Source: SIG455 sp045589495 (lineage in GTDB: Bacteria > Bacillota > Clostridia > UMGS1810). From it: DNA of 64,000 nucleotides. Of the stretch, positions 51,572-60,025 are shown piece by piece; position 1 is the stretch's first letter, and every line of letters starts with the position of its first letter. Below the pieces are notes generated by a model, which was given only the letters and a program-made list of their open reading frames with translations, did no database searches and was not told the origin of the DNA. Location: positions 11,299 to 75,298 of the forward strand of contig JAZNPF010000017.1 in the NCBI GenBank assembly GCA_045589495.1, given 5' to 3'. The translations under genes were made by a program, and so were the position numbers.

Positions 51572-52957
51572 ATGATTAAACTTTATAACAGCAAGACTAA
51601 TAAAAAAGAAGAATTTAAACCGGTTGAGGCAGGTAAGGTACGTATGTATTCGTGCGGACCGACCGTGTATAATTATTTTCATATAGGTAATGCACGTCCG
51701 TTTATCATATTCGATACATTAAGACGTTTTATGGAGTATGTGGGATATGAAGTAACTTTTGTTCAGAATTTTACGGATATTGATGACAAAATGATTAAGC
51801 GTGCCAACGAAGAGGGCATTACTGTTAAAGAGTTGGCAGAAAAATTTATTGAAGAATATTTCAAAGATGCAGGTGCACTGGGCATTAAACCTGCAACTGT
51901 TCATCCACGAGCAACTGACCATATAACTGAAATTATAGAACTTGTTAAAACTCTTGAGGAAAAAGGCTATGCGTATAATGTGAACGGTGATGTGTATTTC
52001 CGGGTTAAAAAGTTCTCCGCTTACGGCAAACTTTCTCATCAACCGTTGGAAAATCTTGAGGCGGGTGCACGTATAGACGTTGGCGAACAAAAAGAAGATC
52101 CTATGGATTTTGCATTGTGGAAAGCACAGAAAGAGGGAGAACCCGCGTGGGAAAGTCCGTGGGGTATGGGAAGACCGGGATGGCATATTGAGTGCAGTGC
52201 AATGGCAAATAAATACCTTGGTAAAACCATTGATATTCACAGCGGTGGTAAAGATTTGATTTTTCCTCACCATGAAAATGAGGTTGCTCAGTCTGAGGCT
52301 GCGCATGGATGTGAGTTTGCAAATTACTGGTTGCACAATGGATATATCAATGTTGATAACAAAAAAATGAGTAAGTCACTTGGCAACTTCTTTACAGTTC
52401 GTGACGTTGTTAAAGAGTTTGAACCTGAAGTTGTAAGATTCTTTATGTTAAGTGCCCATTACAGAAACCCAATCAATTTTTCGCACGATCTTTTGATTCA
52501 GGCAAAATCCGGGCTGGAAAGAATCTATACCTGTATGGCTAATCTTGAGTTTATGGCAAAGAACAGTAACAACGAAGGTGTAGATATAAGCGATAAACTT
52601 GAACAGTTTAAAAATAAGTTTATAGAGGCTATGGAAGACGATATAAACACTGCCGATGCTATTGCTGCTATATTTGATATTGTTTATTTTGCCAACACCG
52701 AACTTAATGCAGAAAGCGGTAAAAATGCATGTGAAGATACTCTTGCACTCATAAAAGAACTTGGCGGTGTGCTTGGTGTACTCAATAGTGAAAAAGACGA
52801 TAATATCGATGCTGAAATTGAAAATATGATTGAACAGAGAAATCAGGCAAGAAAAGCAAAAGATTTCAAAACAGCCGACGAAATCCGTGATAAACTCAAA
52901 ACAATGGGTATTATCCTTGAAGATACTTCTCAAGGTGTAAAATGGCACAGGGAGTAA
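51572..52957 (+). CDS. cysS: Cysteinyl-tRNA synthetase
   Basis: Class I aminoacyl-tRNA synthetase, 461 residues, usual length. CGPTVYNYFHIGNARPFI contains the HIGH-type motif and a zinc-ligand Cys; WHIECSAM gives a second Cys and HHENEVAQSEA the remaining zinc ligands; KMSKSLGN is the KMSKS loop. ATG at 51572 follows AGAGAGGCGAT. No T-box leader is seen; expression seems tied to cysE. Confidence 0.98.
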   Translation: MIKLYNSKTNKKEEFKPVEAGKVRMYSCGPTVYNYFHIGNARPFIIFDTLRRFMEYVGYEVTFVQNFTDIDDKMIKRANEEGITVKELAEKFIEEYFKDAGALGIKPATVHPRATDHITEIIELVKTLEEKGYAYNVNGDVYFRVKKFSAYGKLSHQPLENLEAGARIDVGEQKEDPMDFALWKAQKEGEPAWESPWGMGRPGWHIECSAMANKYLGKTIDIHSGGKDLIFPHHENEVAQSEAAHGCEFANYWLHNGYINVDNKKMSKSLGNFFTVRDVVKEFEPEVVRFFMLSAHYRNPINFSHDLLIQAKSGLERIYTCMANLEFMAKNSNNEGVDISDKLEQFKNKFIEAMEDDINTADAIAAIFDIVYFANTELNAESGKNACEDTLALIKELGGVLGVLNSEKDDNIDAEIENMIEQRNQARKAKDFKTADEIRDKLKTMGIILEDTSQGVKWHRE

Positions 52958-52960
52958 GAT

Positions 52961-53365
52961 ATGCTTGATTTTGAATTAGGTTTACCGGCAGAACAACTGT
53001 CGCCGCTTACATTGGCTTTTGTAGGTGACGCAGTATATGAAACATATATACGCACGCGCATAGCGAAAGATATCAATATGCAGGTTGCAAAACTTCATAA
53101 AATTGCTATCAGGTATGTAAGTGCCGTTGCACAAAGTAAGATTGTCCGTGCTATAGAGGTGCACTTTACGGAAGAAGAACAGGCAGTTTATAAACGTGGC
53201 AGAAACGCACATTCACACACGGCTGCAAAAAATGCTGATATTGTGGATTACCGTCACGCTACGGGATTTGAGGCTTTAATAGGATATCTTTACTTAAAGA
53301 AAAACTCATCGAGGCTTGACGAGATACTTGATTTGGCATATTCGGCTGCAAATATAACGGAATAA
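52961..53365 (+). CDS. mrnC: Mini-ribonuclease III
   Basis: Matures 23S rRNA ends in Firmicutes. The 134-residue protein is an RNase III catalytic domain without dsRNA-binding domain: LAFVGDAVYETYIRTRI holds the first acidic residue pair, RGRNA the conserved loop, and YRHATGFEALIGYLYL the FEALIG signature. It starts 3 bp after cysS, the normal order in Firmicutes. Confidence 0.96.
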   Translation: MLDFELGLPAEQLSPLTLAFVGDAVYETYIRTRIAKDINMQVAKLHKIAIRYVSAVAQSKIVRAIEVHFTEEEQAVYKRGRNAHSHTAAKNADIVDYRHATGFEALIGYLYLKKNSSRLDEILDLAYSAANITE

Positions 53366-53380
53366 AAACATTGTTGCTGT

Positions 53381-53408
53381 CAAATATAATATCAACATAT
53401 TATATTTG
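53381..53408. repeat. Inverted repeat upstream of the YitT-like gene
   Basis: CAAATATAATAT (53381-53392) and ATATTATATTTG (53397-53408) are perfect complements with loop CAAC. The right arm abuts the ribosome binding site GAGGTG of the next gene. Confidence 0.85.
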
Positions 53409-53420
53409 AGGTGATAAGTT

Positions 53421-54251
53421 TTGAAAAACTATATAAAAGAATTTCTGCTTATTCTTTTGGGCGCATTGCTGATGGCGATAGGCTTCAATTACTTTTTGAT
53501 ACCAAATGAAATTGCCGCTGGTGGCGCCGGCGGTGTGGCAACAATTTTACATTCAAAATTCGGTATACCTGTATCGCTTGTGGTTTTAAGTATAAATGCT
53601 GTTTTGTTTGCAATAAGTTGGAAGACTATGCCCAAAAGTGTATTTGTAAAATCGGCAGTCGGGATGCTGGCACTGACTTTATTTCTGGAACTGACGGCTG
53701 ATGTTGCACCTTTTACGACTGATATATTGATGTCTGCCATATTTGGCGGTGTTTTGATTGGAGCCGGTATAGGTGCCGTGATTAAATGTGGTGCTTCAAC
53801 AGGCGGCAGTGATTTTTTGGCCATTATACTTTATAGTTTGCTGAAAAAACGTATCTCTGTTGCAAAACTTATTTTGATTATTGATGCACTGATTATTGTT
53901 GTTGCAGGATTTGCTTTTGCAGATTATACACTAATGCTCTATATGGTTGCATCTGTTTATGTAAGCACGAAAGTTGCTGATGCTTTAGTGGAGGGCGGAA
54001 GTGCTGCAAAGAGTGCGTATATAATTTCTGATAAATCTGCGCAAATAAGTGAGCACATTATTAAAGTGATGCACAGAGGAGTAACTGGAATATACGGAAA
54101 AGGTATGTATACCGGTCGTGATAATACATTTATAATGTGCGTTGTTACACGTAATGAAATACCGAAGTTGCGTGCTATTGTAAAAGAAATTGATAATAAG
54201 GCATTTATTATCCTCTCTGACGTGCGTGAAGTACTGGGCGAGGGGTTTTAA
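53421..54251 (+). CDS. YitT family membrane protein (DUF161/DUF2179)
   Basis: A 276-residue protein. The N-terminal part has about five membrane segments typical of the YitT/DUF161 family (NYFLIPNEIAAGGAGGVATIL, CGASTGGSDFLAIIL); the C-terminal soluble DUF2179 domain (about 195-276) includes HRGVTGIYGKGMYTGRDN and AFIILSDVREVLGEGF. Function unproven; related proteins are common in Firmicutes in many copies. Start is TTG at 53421 after GAGGTGATAAG. The inverted repeat just before its ribosome binding site might affect translation. Confidence 0.9.
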   Translation: MKNYIKEFLLILLGALLMAIGFNYFLIPNEIAAGGAGGVATILHSKFGIPVSLVVLSINAVLFAISWKTMPKSVFVKSAVGMLALTLFLELTADVAPFTTDILMSAIFGGVLIGAGIGAVIKCGASTGGSDFLAIILYSLLKKRISVAKLILIIDALIIVVAGFAFADYTLMLYMVASVYVSTKVADALVEGGSAAKSAYIISDKSAQISEHIIKVMHRGVTGIYGKGMYTGRDNTFIMCVVTRNEIPKLRAIVKEIDNKAFIILSDVREVLGEGF

Positions 54252-54291
54252 TGACATAAATGTGCTATGCAGCACAGAAAGGACACACATA

Positions 54292-55137
54292 ATGAATAAT
54301 TTGGACTTGAAAATCACCGCTTGTAAAATCAGAAAGCATGCTCTTGATGCTGTTTATTCAGCAAAGTCCGGACATCCCGGAGGTTCTATGTCGATTGCTG
54401 ACATATTGGCATTTCTTTATTTTGAAAAAATGAGAGTTGATGCTTCAAATCCCGACTGGGAACTTCGTGACAGATTTGTTCTGTCTAAAGGTCATTGTGC
54501 CCCTGCACTTTATGGAGCATTGGCAGAAGCAGGCTTTATTCCTAAGGAGGATATAAAGGGCTTTAGAAATATACACAGTTATCTGCAGGGACATCCTGTT
54601 ATGAAGAAAGTGCCGGGCGTTGATATGTCAACCGGTTCACTTGGTCAGGGTGTTTGCACGGCAGCAGGTATGGCAATCGCCGCTAAACTTGACAGAAAGA
54701 ATTACCGTGTATATGCTGTTTTGGGCGACGGAGAATTAGAAGAAGGTCAGGTTTGGGAGAATGCAATGTTTGCTGCGCATCATAATCTTGATAATCTCAC
54801 TGTTATTGTTGATAATAACGGCTTGCAGATTGATGGTAACATTGCTGATGTTATGTCACCTTTGCCGATAGATAAAAAGTATGAGGCTTTTAACTGGAAT
54901 GTTGTTGTTGCCGACGCACACGATTTTGATTCTTTGCGTGCTGCTTTTGAAAATGCTGAAAATTGTAAAGGCAAACCGACTGCAATTATTGCTAAATCTG
55001 TAAAAGGCAAAGATATTTCGTTTATGGAAAATGAGGCTGGATGGCATGGCAATGCACCTAATGATGAACAGTATGCAATTGCCGCAGAAGAACTGGACAA
55101 AAAACTTGCAGAATTGGAGGCGCTTAAAAATGGCTGA
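54292..55137 (+). CDS. Transketolase, N-terminal subunit
   Basis: First half of a split transketolase, 281 residues, which binds thiamine diphosphate and Mg: KSGHPGGSMS, SKGHCAPALYGAL, STGSLGQGVCTAAGMA and the ThDP motif GDGELEEGQVWENAMFAAHHNLDNL. With the next gene it moves two-carbon units in the pentose phosphate pathway. ATG at 54292 is nine bases after GAAAGGA; the longer frame from 54190 overlaps the YitT gene and is rejected. Its end overlaps the next gene by 8 bp. Confidence 0.96.
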   Translation: MNNLDLKITACKIRKHALDAVYSAKSGHPGGSMSIADILAFLYFEKMRVDASNPDWELRDRFVLSKGHCAPALYGALAEAGFIPKEDIKGFRNIHSYLQGHPVMKKVPGVDMSTGSLGQGVCTAAGMAIAAKLDRKNYRVYAVLGDGELEEGQVWENAMFAAHHNLDNLTVIVDNNGLQIDGNIADVMSPLPIDKKYEAFNWNVVVADAHDFDSLRAAFENAENCKGKPTAIIAKSVKGKDISFMENEAGWHGNAPNDEQYAIAAEELDKKLAELEALKNG

Positions 55138-56071
55138 TAAAAAAGCAACAAGAGAAGCATACGGTGCTGCTTTGGCAGAGTTCGGAGCAGACGAAAGAAT
55201 TGTCGTTTTAGATGCCGACCTTTCTAAATCAACAAAAACAGATGTATTCAAAAAGAAATATCCTGAAAGATTTATAAATGCAGGTATAGCAGAGGCGGAT
55301 ATGATGTGCGTTGCTGCAGGTCTTGCATCTTGCGGTAAAATCCCGTTTGCAAGCAGTTTTGCTATGTTTGCTGCCGGAAGAGCATTTGAACAGATAAGAA
55401 ACTCAATATGCTATCCGCATCTCAATGTTAAAATCGGTGCCACACACGCAGGTATTTCTGTAGGTGAAGACGGTGCTACTCATCAGTGTCTGGAAGATAT
55501 TGCACTTATGCGTTCACTTCCCGGTATGGTTATTTTAAACCCTGCAGATGATGTTGAAGCACGTCTTGCAGTAAAAGCTGCTATTGAGTATGACGGTCCT
55601 TGTTATTTAAGATTCGGACGTCTGGCTGTTGAACGCATTTTTGACGAAAATTATAAATTTGAAATTGGTAAAGGTGTAGAACTTAAAGGCGGTAAAGATG
55701 TTACGATTATTGCAACCGGTCTTATGGTGGGGTTTGCACTTGAAGCTGCTAAAATGCTTGAGGATGACGGAATAAGCGCAAGAGTTGTAAACATTGCAAC
55801 CATTAAGCCTATAGACAAAGAAATAATCATAAAAGCATCTAAAGAAACAGGTGCAATTGTTACTGCTGAAGAACATAATATAATCGGTGGTCTTGGAAGT
55901 GCTGTTGCAGAAGTGCTTTGTGAAAGTGCTCCATGTATAATGAAACGTATTGGAACAAAAGACGTATTTGGCCGTTCGGGTAAACCGGCAGAACTTTTTG
56001 AAGAATACGGATTAACACCTGCTGATATTGCAAAAAGCGCAAAACAGGCAGTTTATGAAAAGAATAACTGA
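55130..56071 (+). CDS. Transketolase, C-terminal subunit
   Basis: Second half of the split transketolase, 313 residues: pyrimidine-binding domain (INAGIAEADMMCVAAGLA, SFAMFAAGRAFEQIRNSICYP, GATHAGISVGEDGATHQ) and C-terminal domain (TAEEHNIIGGLGSAVAE). ATG at 55130 follows TTGGAGGCG inside the end of the N-subunit gene, so the two chains are made in equal amounts. The GEDG-THQ stretch could also suit a 1-deoxyxylulose synthase-like enzyme, but the split form points to transketolase. Confidence 0.95.
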   Translation: MADKKATREAYGAALAEFGADERIVVLDADLSKSTKTDVFKKKYPERFINAGIAEADMMCVAAGLASCGKIPFASSFAMFAAGRAFEQIRNSICYPHLNVKIGATHAGISVGEDGATHQCLEDIALMRSLPGMVILNPADDVEARLAVKAAIEYDGPCYLRFGRLAVERIFDENYKFEIGKGVELKGGKDVTIIATGLMVGFALEAAKMLEDDGISARVVNIATIKPIDKEIIIKASKETGAIVTAEEHNIIGGLGSAVAEVLCESAPCIMKRIGTKDVFGRSGKPAELFEEYGLTPADIAKSAKQAVYEKNN

Positions 56072-56093
56072 TTGATAACATAAAATACATTTT

Positions 56094-56147
56094 CGCCGCA
56101 TATTGCTTTACCATGGAAAACTTTTATGGAGGTAGGCTTATGCGGCG
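56094..56147 (+). repeat. Inverted repeat enclosing the start of the carboxypeptidase gene
   Basis: CGCCGCATA (56094-56102) is the exact complement of TATGCGGCG (56139-56147). The right arm contains the ATG start codon at 56140, and the 36-nt loop carries the ribosome binding site GGAGG (56128-56132). Folding would hide the start codon. Confidence 0.75.
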
Positions 56148-57333
56148 TATTTTTTTGTACTTCCGAAAAATTCCTTATATACGTATGTTTGCTTTGGCTT
56201 TGTGTACTGTTTCGGTGATGAATTATACTGATATACCAAAAGTATCTGCGGAAGAAGAAATAGAACTTGCGGCACCGTCTGCATTGCTTATGGAAAACAG
56301 TACAGGAAAAATACTTTATGATAAAAACAGCAAAGAACGCAGACCAATGGCAAGTATAACAAAAATTATGACGATGCTTCTTGCAATGGAGGAAATTGAC
56401 GGCGGCAGAATGGGATATGACGACATAATAACCGGAAGTGCCTACGCTAAGAGTATGGGAGGCTCAACCATATTTTTAGACGAAGGTGAGCAGTTGAGCG
56501 TGCGTGATATTTTAAAAGGTATAGCAGTATCTTCCGGAAATGATGCTGCTGTTGCTATGGCAGAACACATAAGCGGAACTGAAGAAACATTTGTTGCACG
56601 TATGAATGAGCGTGCCAAAGAACTCGGGATGAAAGATACGCATTTCGTCAACTGTAACGGTCTTGATGCCGACGGACATTATTCAAGTGCTTATGATATT
56701 GCGCTTATGAGCCGTGAACTTTTGAAACATCCGGATATACATAATTTCACTACGATATGGATGGATAGTCTGCGTGACGGAAAATTTACGCTTTCAAACA
56801 CCAATAAACTCATAAGATTTTATGAGGGGGCAACAGGTCTTAAAACGGGCTCTACTGATGATGCATTATTTTGCGTTTCGGGAACTGCCAAAAGAGATAA
56901 TATGCATCTTATAGCGGTTATTATGGCTTCACCCACATCAAAAGACAGAGTGGCAGATGCAAGCAAACTGTTAAACTACGGGTTTGCAAATTATGCAATC
57001 AAACCTGTTTCAAACGCAGGTGATATTGTTGGCGAACATCCGGTTTCAAAAGGAGTAAAAAGAAATACAAATCTTTTGATGAAAGAATCTTTTGAGATTT
57101 TAACTAAAAAAGGAGAAACGCCGGAGATCGAAATGACACCTGTCTATACTTCCGATTTCATTGCACCAATTGTTCAAGGGGAGTCTGCAGGAACAATGGA
57201 GTATTATAGTAACGGACAAAAGATAGGCACAAGAGAAATAGTCTTTAGTGAAACTATTGATAAAATAAAATTCTCTGATATTTTTATGCGTATGGTTCGT
57301 CTGTGGGCTTCAGGATGTGCACAGAGAGCATAA
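56140..57333 (+). CDS. D-alanyl-D-alanine carboxypeptidase (DacA/DacF family)
   Basis: Penicillin-binding protein 5/6-type peptidase S11 that trims the pentapeptide stem of peptidoglycan; 397 residues. A signal peptide (residues 1-37, basic start, hydrophobic core, VSA before EEE) directs export. Active-site boxes: S72-I-T-K75, S132-G-N134 and KTGS. The C-terminal beta domain and an amphipathic end (SDIFMRMVRLWASG) fit the membrane-associated form. ATG at 56140 is seven bases after ATGGAGG; the nine-residue longer frame is not supported. The start codon lies in a possible hairpin. Confidence 0.93.
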   Translation: MRRIFLYFRKIPYIRMFALALCTVSVMNYTDIPKVSAEEEIELAAPSALLMENSTGKILYDKNSKERRPMASITKIMTMLLAMEEIDGGRMGYDDIITGSAYAKSMGGSTIFLDEGEQLSVRDILKGIAVSSGNDAAVAMAEHISGTEETFVARMNERAKELGMKDTHFVNCNGLDADGHYSSAYDIALMSRELLKHPDIHNFTTIWMDSLRDGKFTLSNTNKLIRFYEGATGLKTGSTDDALFCVSGTAKRDNMHLIAVIMASPTSKDRVADASKLLNYGFANYAIKPVSNAGDIVGEHPVSKGVKRNTNLLMKESFEILTKKGETPEIEMTPVYTSDFIAPIVQGESAGTMEYYSNGQKIGTREIVFSETIDKIKFSDIFMRMVRLWASGCAQRA

Positions 57334-57411
57334 AACACAGAAAAAACAAGTGCTGCGGAGAGGTATAAAATACCAATCCGCAGTATTTTTTTGCATATTT
57401 TTCTGTGTTTT
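57332..57411. repeat. Outer inverted repeat around the carboxypeptidase terminator
   Basis: AAAACACAGAAAAA (57332-57345) and TTTTTCTGTGTTTT (57398-57411) are exact complements, enclosing the terminator at 57353-57392. The left arm begins inside the stop codon of the carboxypeptidase gene. Confidence 0.85.
57353..57392 (+). terminator. Terminator of the carboxypeptidase gene
   Basis: CTGCGGA (57353-57359) pairs with TCCGCAG (57377-57383); the inner GGTAT-AAA-ATACC extends it. TATTTTTTT follows. Confidence 0.92.
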
Positions 57412-57434
57412 TGTTTTTTTCTCTGTGAAAAGTG

Positions 57435-57463
57435 TTGACTTTATCTGTTTTTTGGTGTATGAT
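57435..57463 (+). promoter_or_regulatory. Promoter of the glycyl radical enzyme / microcompartment genes
   Basis: TTGACT (57435-57440), 17-bp spacer, TATGAT (57458-57463), 27 bp before the ATG. Upstream are two TTTTCT(CT)GTG motifs (57399-57407 and 57417-57427) that may be regulator sites. Confidence 0.7.
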
Positions 57464-57490
57464 ATAAATATCAAAATAGGAGGGTTAGAA

Positions 57491-60019
57491 ATGAATAAAG
57501 TTTATACTGCTGATATCCCAAAAACAGACCGTATTCAGAAACTCATAGATGATCTCTATTCCGGTACGCCGACTATAGAGTCAACCCGTGCTGAAATCAT
57601 TACGGAAAGTTATAAAAGTACAGAGGGATTACCTATATATTTAAGAAAATCAAGGGCATTCAGGGCAATTGTTGAAAAACTGCCTGTTGTTATCCGTGAC
57701 GATGAACTTATCGTAGGTTGCAACAGTTTTGCACGCAGAGGATGCCAGACATTCCCTGAATTTTCAAATAAATGGCTTGAGGCTGAATTTGATACGGTTG
57801 CAACCAGAAGTGCTGACCCGTTTTATATTTCAGAAGAAACAGCCGCAAAATTAAAAGAAGTACATAAATACTGGCAGGGCAGAACAACAAGCGAACTTGC
57901 CACCTCCTATATGGCGCCTGAAACGCTGACTGCTATTGAACATAACATATTTACAACCGGAAACTATTTTTATAATGGTATCGGTCACGTGAGTGTTGAT
58001 TATGGTAAAGTTTTGAAAATTGGATATAAAGGTATCTGGGCACAGGCAAAAGCCGAAAGAGATAAGTGCAATATTTATGACAGTGACTATAACACCCGTT
58101 ACTACTTCCTGACATCTGTTATGGAATGTTGTGAAAGTGCTGTTATATTTGCAAAGCGTTACAGCGTTGCTGCACGTGAAATGGCAAGTGAATGCACTGA
58201 TATTAAAAGACGTGATGAACTTCTCACTATTGCAGAAATCTGTGATAAGGTTCCTGCAAACGGTGCACAGAGTTTCCATGAGGCTTGTCAGGCATTCTGG
58301 TTTGTTCAACTTCTTATCCAGACTGAGTCAAGCGGTCACTCAATTTCACCCGGACGTTTTGACCAGTATATGTATCCTTATTATATTAAGGATATTGAAA
58401 GCGGCAAAATAACACGTGAGCAGGCGCAGGAACTTATTGACTGCGTATGGGTAAAACTTAACAGTTTAAATAAGGTGCGTGACCTTTTGTCTGCAGAAGG
58501 ATTTGCCGGATATAGTATGTTCCAGAATCTTATCGTTGGCGGTCAGGATATTAACGGTCTTGATGCAACAAACGATTTGTCATATATGTGCATCAGCGCT
58601 TCAATGCACGTAAACCTGCCACAACCTTCACTTTCCATGAGAGTGTGGAACGGCACACCGCACGACCTTATGGTTAAAGCGGCTGAACTTACAAAAACAG
58701 GTATTGGTCTTCCTGCGTACTACAATGATGAGATTATTATTCCTGCTCTTATTTCAAGAGGACTTTCACTTCAGGATGCGCGTGACTATTGCATAATCGG
58801 TTGCGTTGAACCGCAGAAAGGCGGAAAAACAGACGGTTGGCACGATGCTGCGTTCTTCAATATGTGCCGTCCGATGGAACTTGTTTTCTCAAACGGTATG
58901 GACAAAGGTGTTCAGGTTGGTCTTAAAACAGGTGAACTTGCTGACTTTGATACTTATGATAAATTCTTTGACGCATATAAAAAGCAGATGGACTACACCA
59001 TCAAACTGATGGTTAACTCTGATAATGCTATTGACTCTGCACACGCAGAACGTTGTCCGTTGCCATTCTTATCATCTATGCTTGATGATTGTATTAAAAA
59101 AGGTAAATCGGCACAGGAGGGCGGTGCGGTTTACAACTTTACCGGACCTCAGGGATTTGGTATTGCAAACGTAGCAGATGCGCTGTATGCAATCGACGAA
59201 CTTGTTTATAAGACAAAAACTGTTACACTTCAGCAATATTCCGATGCTCTTAAAAACAATTTCGGTATGCCTTACAGTGATGCTTATGCTAAAAATCTTA
59301 CAGTAGAAGTTGCAAAAGAAATTGCCGGAAAAGGATTGGAAATTACAACTGAGCAGATTACTGAAATTTTCAGACAGATTAAAGAAAATAATATTGATGA
59401 GGCTAAAAAGAGCGAGTATAAAGCACTTTATGAAAAAATCAAGGCATTGCCCAAATTTGGTAATGATATAGACGACGTTGACCTTTATGGTCGTGAAGCC
59501 GCTTATACATACACAAAACCCGTTGAAAAATATACAAACCCAAGAGGCGGTATATATCATGCAGGACTTTATCCTGTATCGGCAAACGTACCTCTCGGAT
59601 TGCAGACAGGTGCAACACCTGACGGCAGACTTGCAGGTTCACCTATAGCGGACGGTGTATCACCGGCGGCGGGAAGCGATGTTAACGGACCTACAGCAGC
59701 AGCAAATTCAGTTGCTAAACTTGACCATGGTATTGCATCAAACGGTACATTGTTCAATATGAAGTTCCACCCGTCAGCACTTAAAGGTGCATCAGGTATT
59801 GAAGCGTTTATTTCACTTATCCGTGCATTCTTTGACCAGAAGGGTATGCATATGCAGTTTAACGTTGTAAGCCGTGAAACTTTGAGAGATGCACAGTTGC
59901 ATCCGGAAAATTATAAAAACCTTGTGGTTCGTGTTGCGGGATACAGTGCGATGTTTACAACATTGTCAAGATCGCTTCAGGATGATATCATCAACCGAAC
60001 AGAGCAGGGAGGCTTTTAA
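57491..60019 (+). CDS. Glycyl radical diol dehydratase (probable 1,2-propanediol dehydratase, B12-independent)
   Basis: Large glycyl radical enzyme of 842 residues. The thiyl-forming Cys438 and the neighbouring Glu440 lie in CIIGCVEPQKGG, and the radical Gly817 lies in RVAGYSAMF near the C-terminus. The C-x-E pattern is that of eliminases and dehydratases (glycerol, propanediol, choline) rather than pyruvate formate-lyase (C-C). With a fuculose-type aldolase and alcohol dehydrogenase in the locus, 1,2-propanediol to propionaldehyde is the best inference; choline lyase is less likely. The start is ATG 57491 after ATAGGAGGG; the longer frame from 57317 covers promoter and terminator. The enzyme should be packed in a microcompartment and is activated by the next gene product. 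Confidence 0.9.
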   Translation: MNKVYTADIPKTDRIQKLIDDLYSGTPTIESTRAEIITESYKSTEGLPIYLRKSRAFRAIVEKLPVVIRDDELIVGCNSFARRGCQTFPEFSNKWLEAEFDTVATRSADPFYISEETAAKLKEVHKYWQGRTTSELATSYMAPETLTAIEHNIFTTGNYFYNGIGHVSVDYGKVLKIGYKGIWAQAKAERDKCNIYDSDYNTRYYFLTSVMECCESAVIFAKRYSVAAREMASECTDIKRRDELLTIAEICDKVPANGAQSFHEACQAFWFVQLLIQTESSGHSISPGRFDQYMYPYYIKDIESGKITREQAQELIDCVWVKLNSLNKVRDLLSAEGFAGYSMFQNLIVGGQDINGLDATNDLSYMCISASMHVNLPQPSLSMRVWNGTPHDLMVKAAELTKTGIGLPAYYNDEIIIPALISRGLSLQDARDYCIIGCVEPQKGGKTDGWHDAAFFNMCRPMELVFSNGMDKGVQVGLKTGELADFDTYDKFFDAYKKQMDYTIKLMVNSDNAIDSAHAERCPLPFLSSMLDDCIKKGKSAQEGGAVYNFTGPQGFGIANVADALYAIDELVYKTKTVTLQQYSDALKNNFGMPYSDAYAKNLTVEVAKEIAGKGLEITTEQITEIFRQIKENNIDEAKKSEYKALYEKIKALPKFGNDIDDVDLYGREAAYTYTKPVEKYTNPRGGIYHAGLYPVSANVPLGLQTGATPDGRLAGSPIADGVSPAAGSDVNGPTAAANSVAKLDHGIASNGTLFNMKFHPSALKGASGIEAFISLIRAFFDQKGMHMQFNVVSRETLRDAQLHPENYKNLVVRVAGYSAMFTTLSRSLQDDIINRTEQGGF

Positions 60020-60025
60020 TAGAGT

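Noticed and set aside
57317..57490. N-terminal extension of the glycyl radical enzyme
   Set aside because: It would translate the carboxypeptidase terminator and the promoter; ATG 57491 has a strong ribosome binding site and gives normal length.
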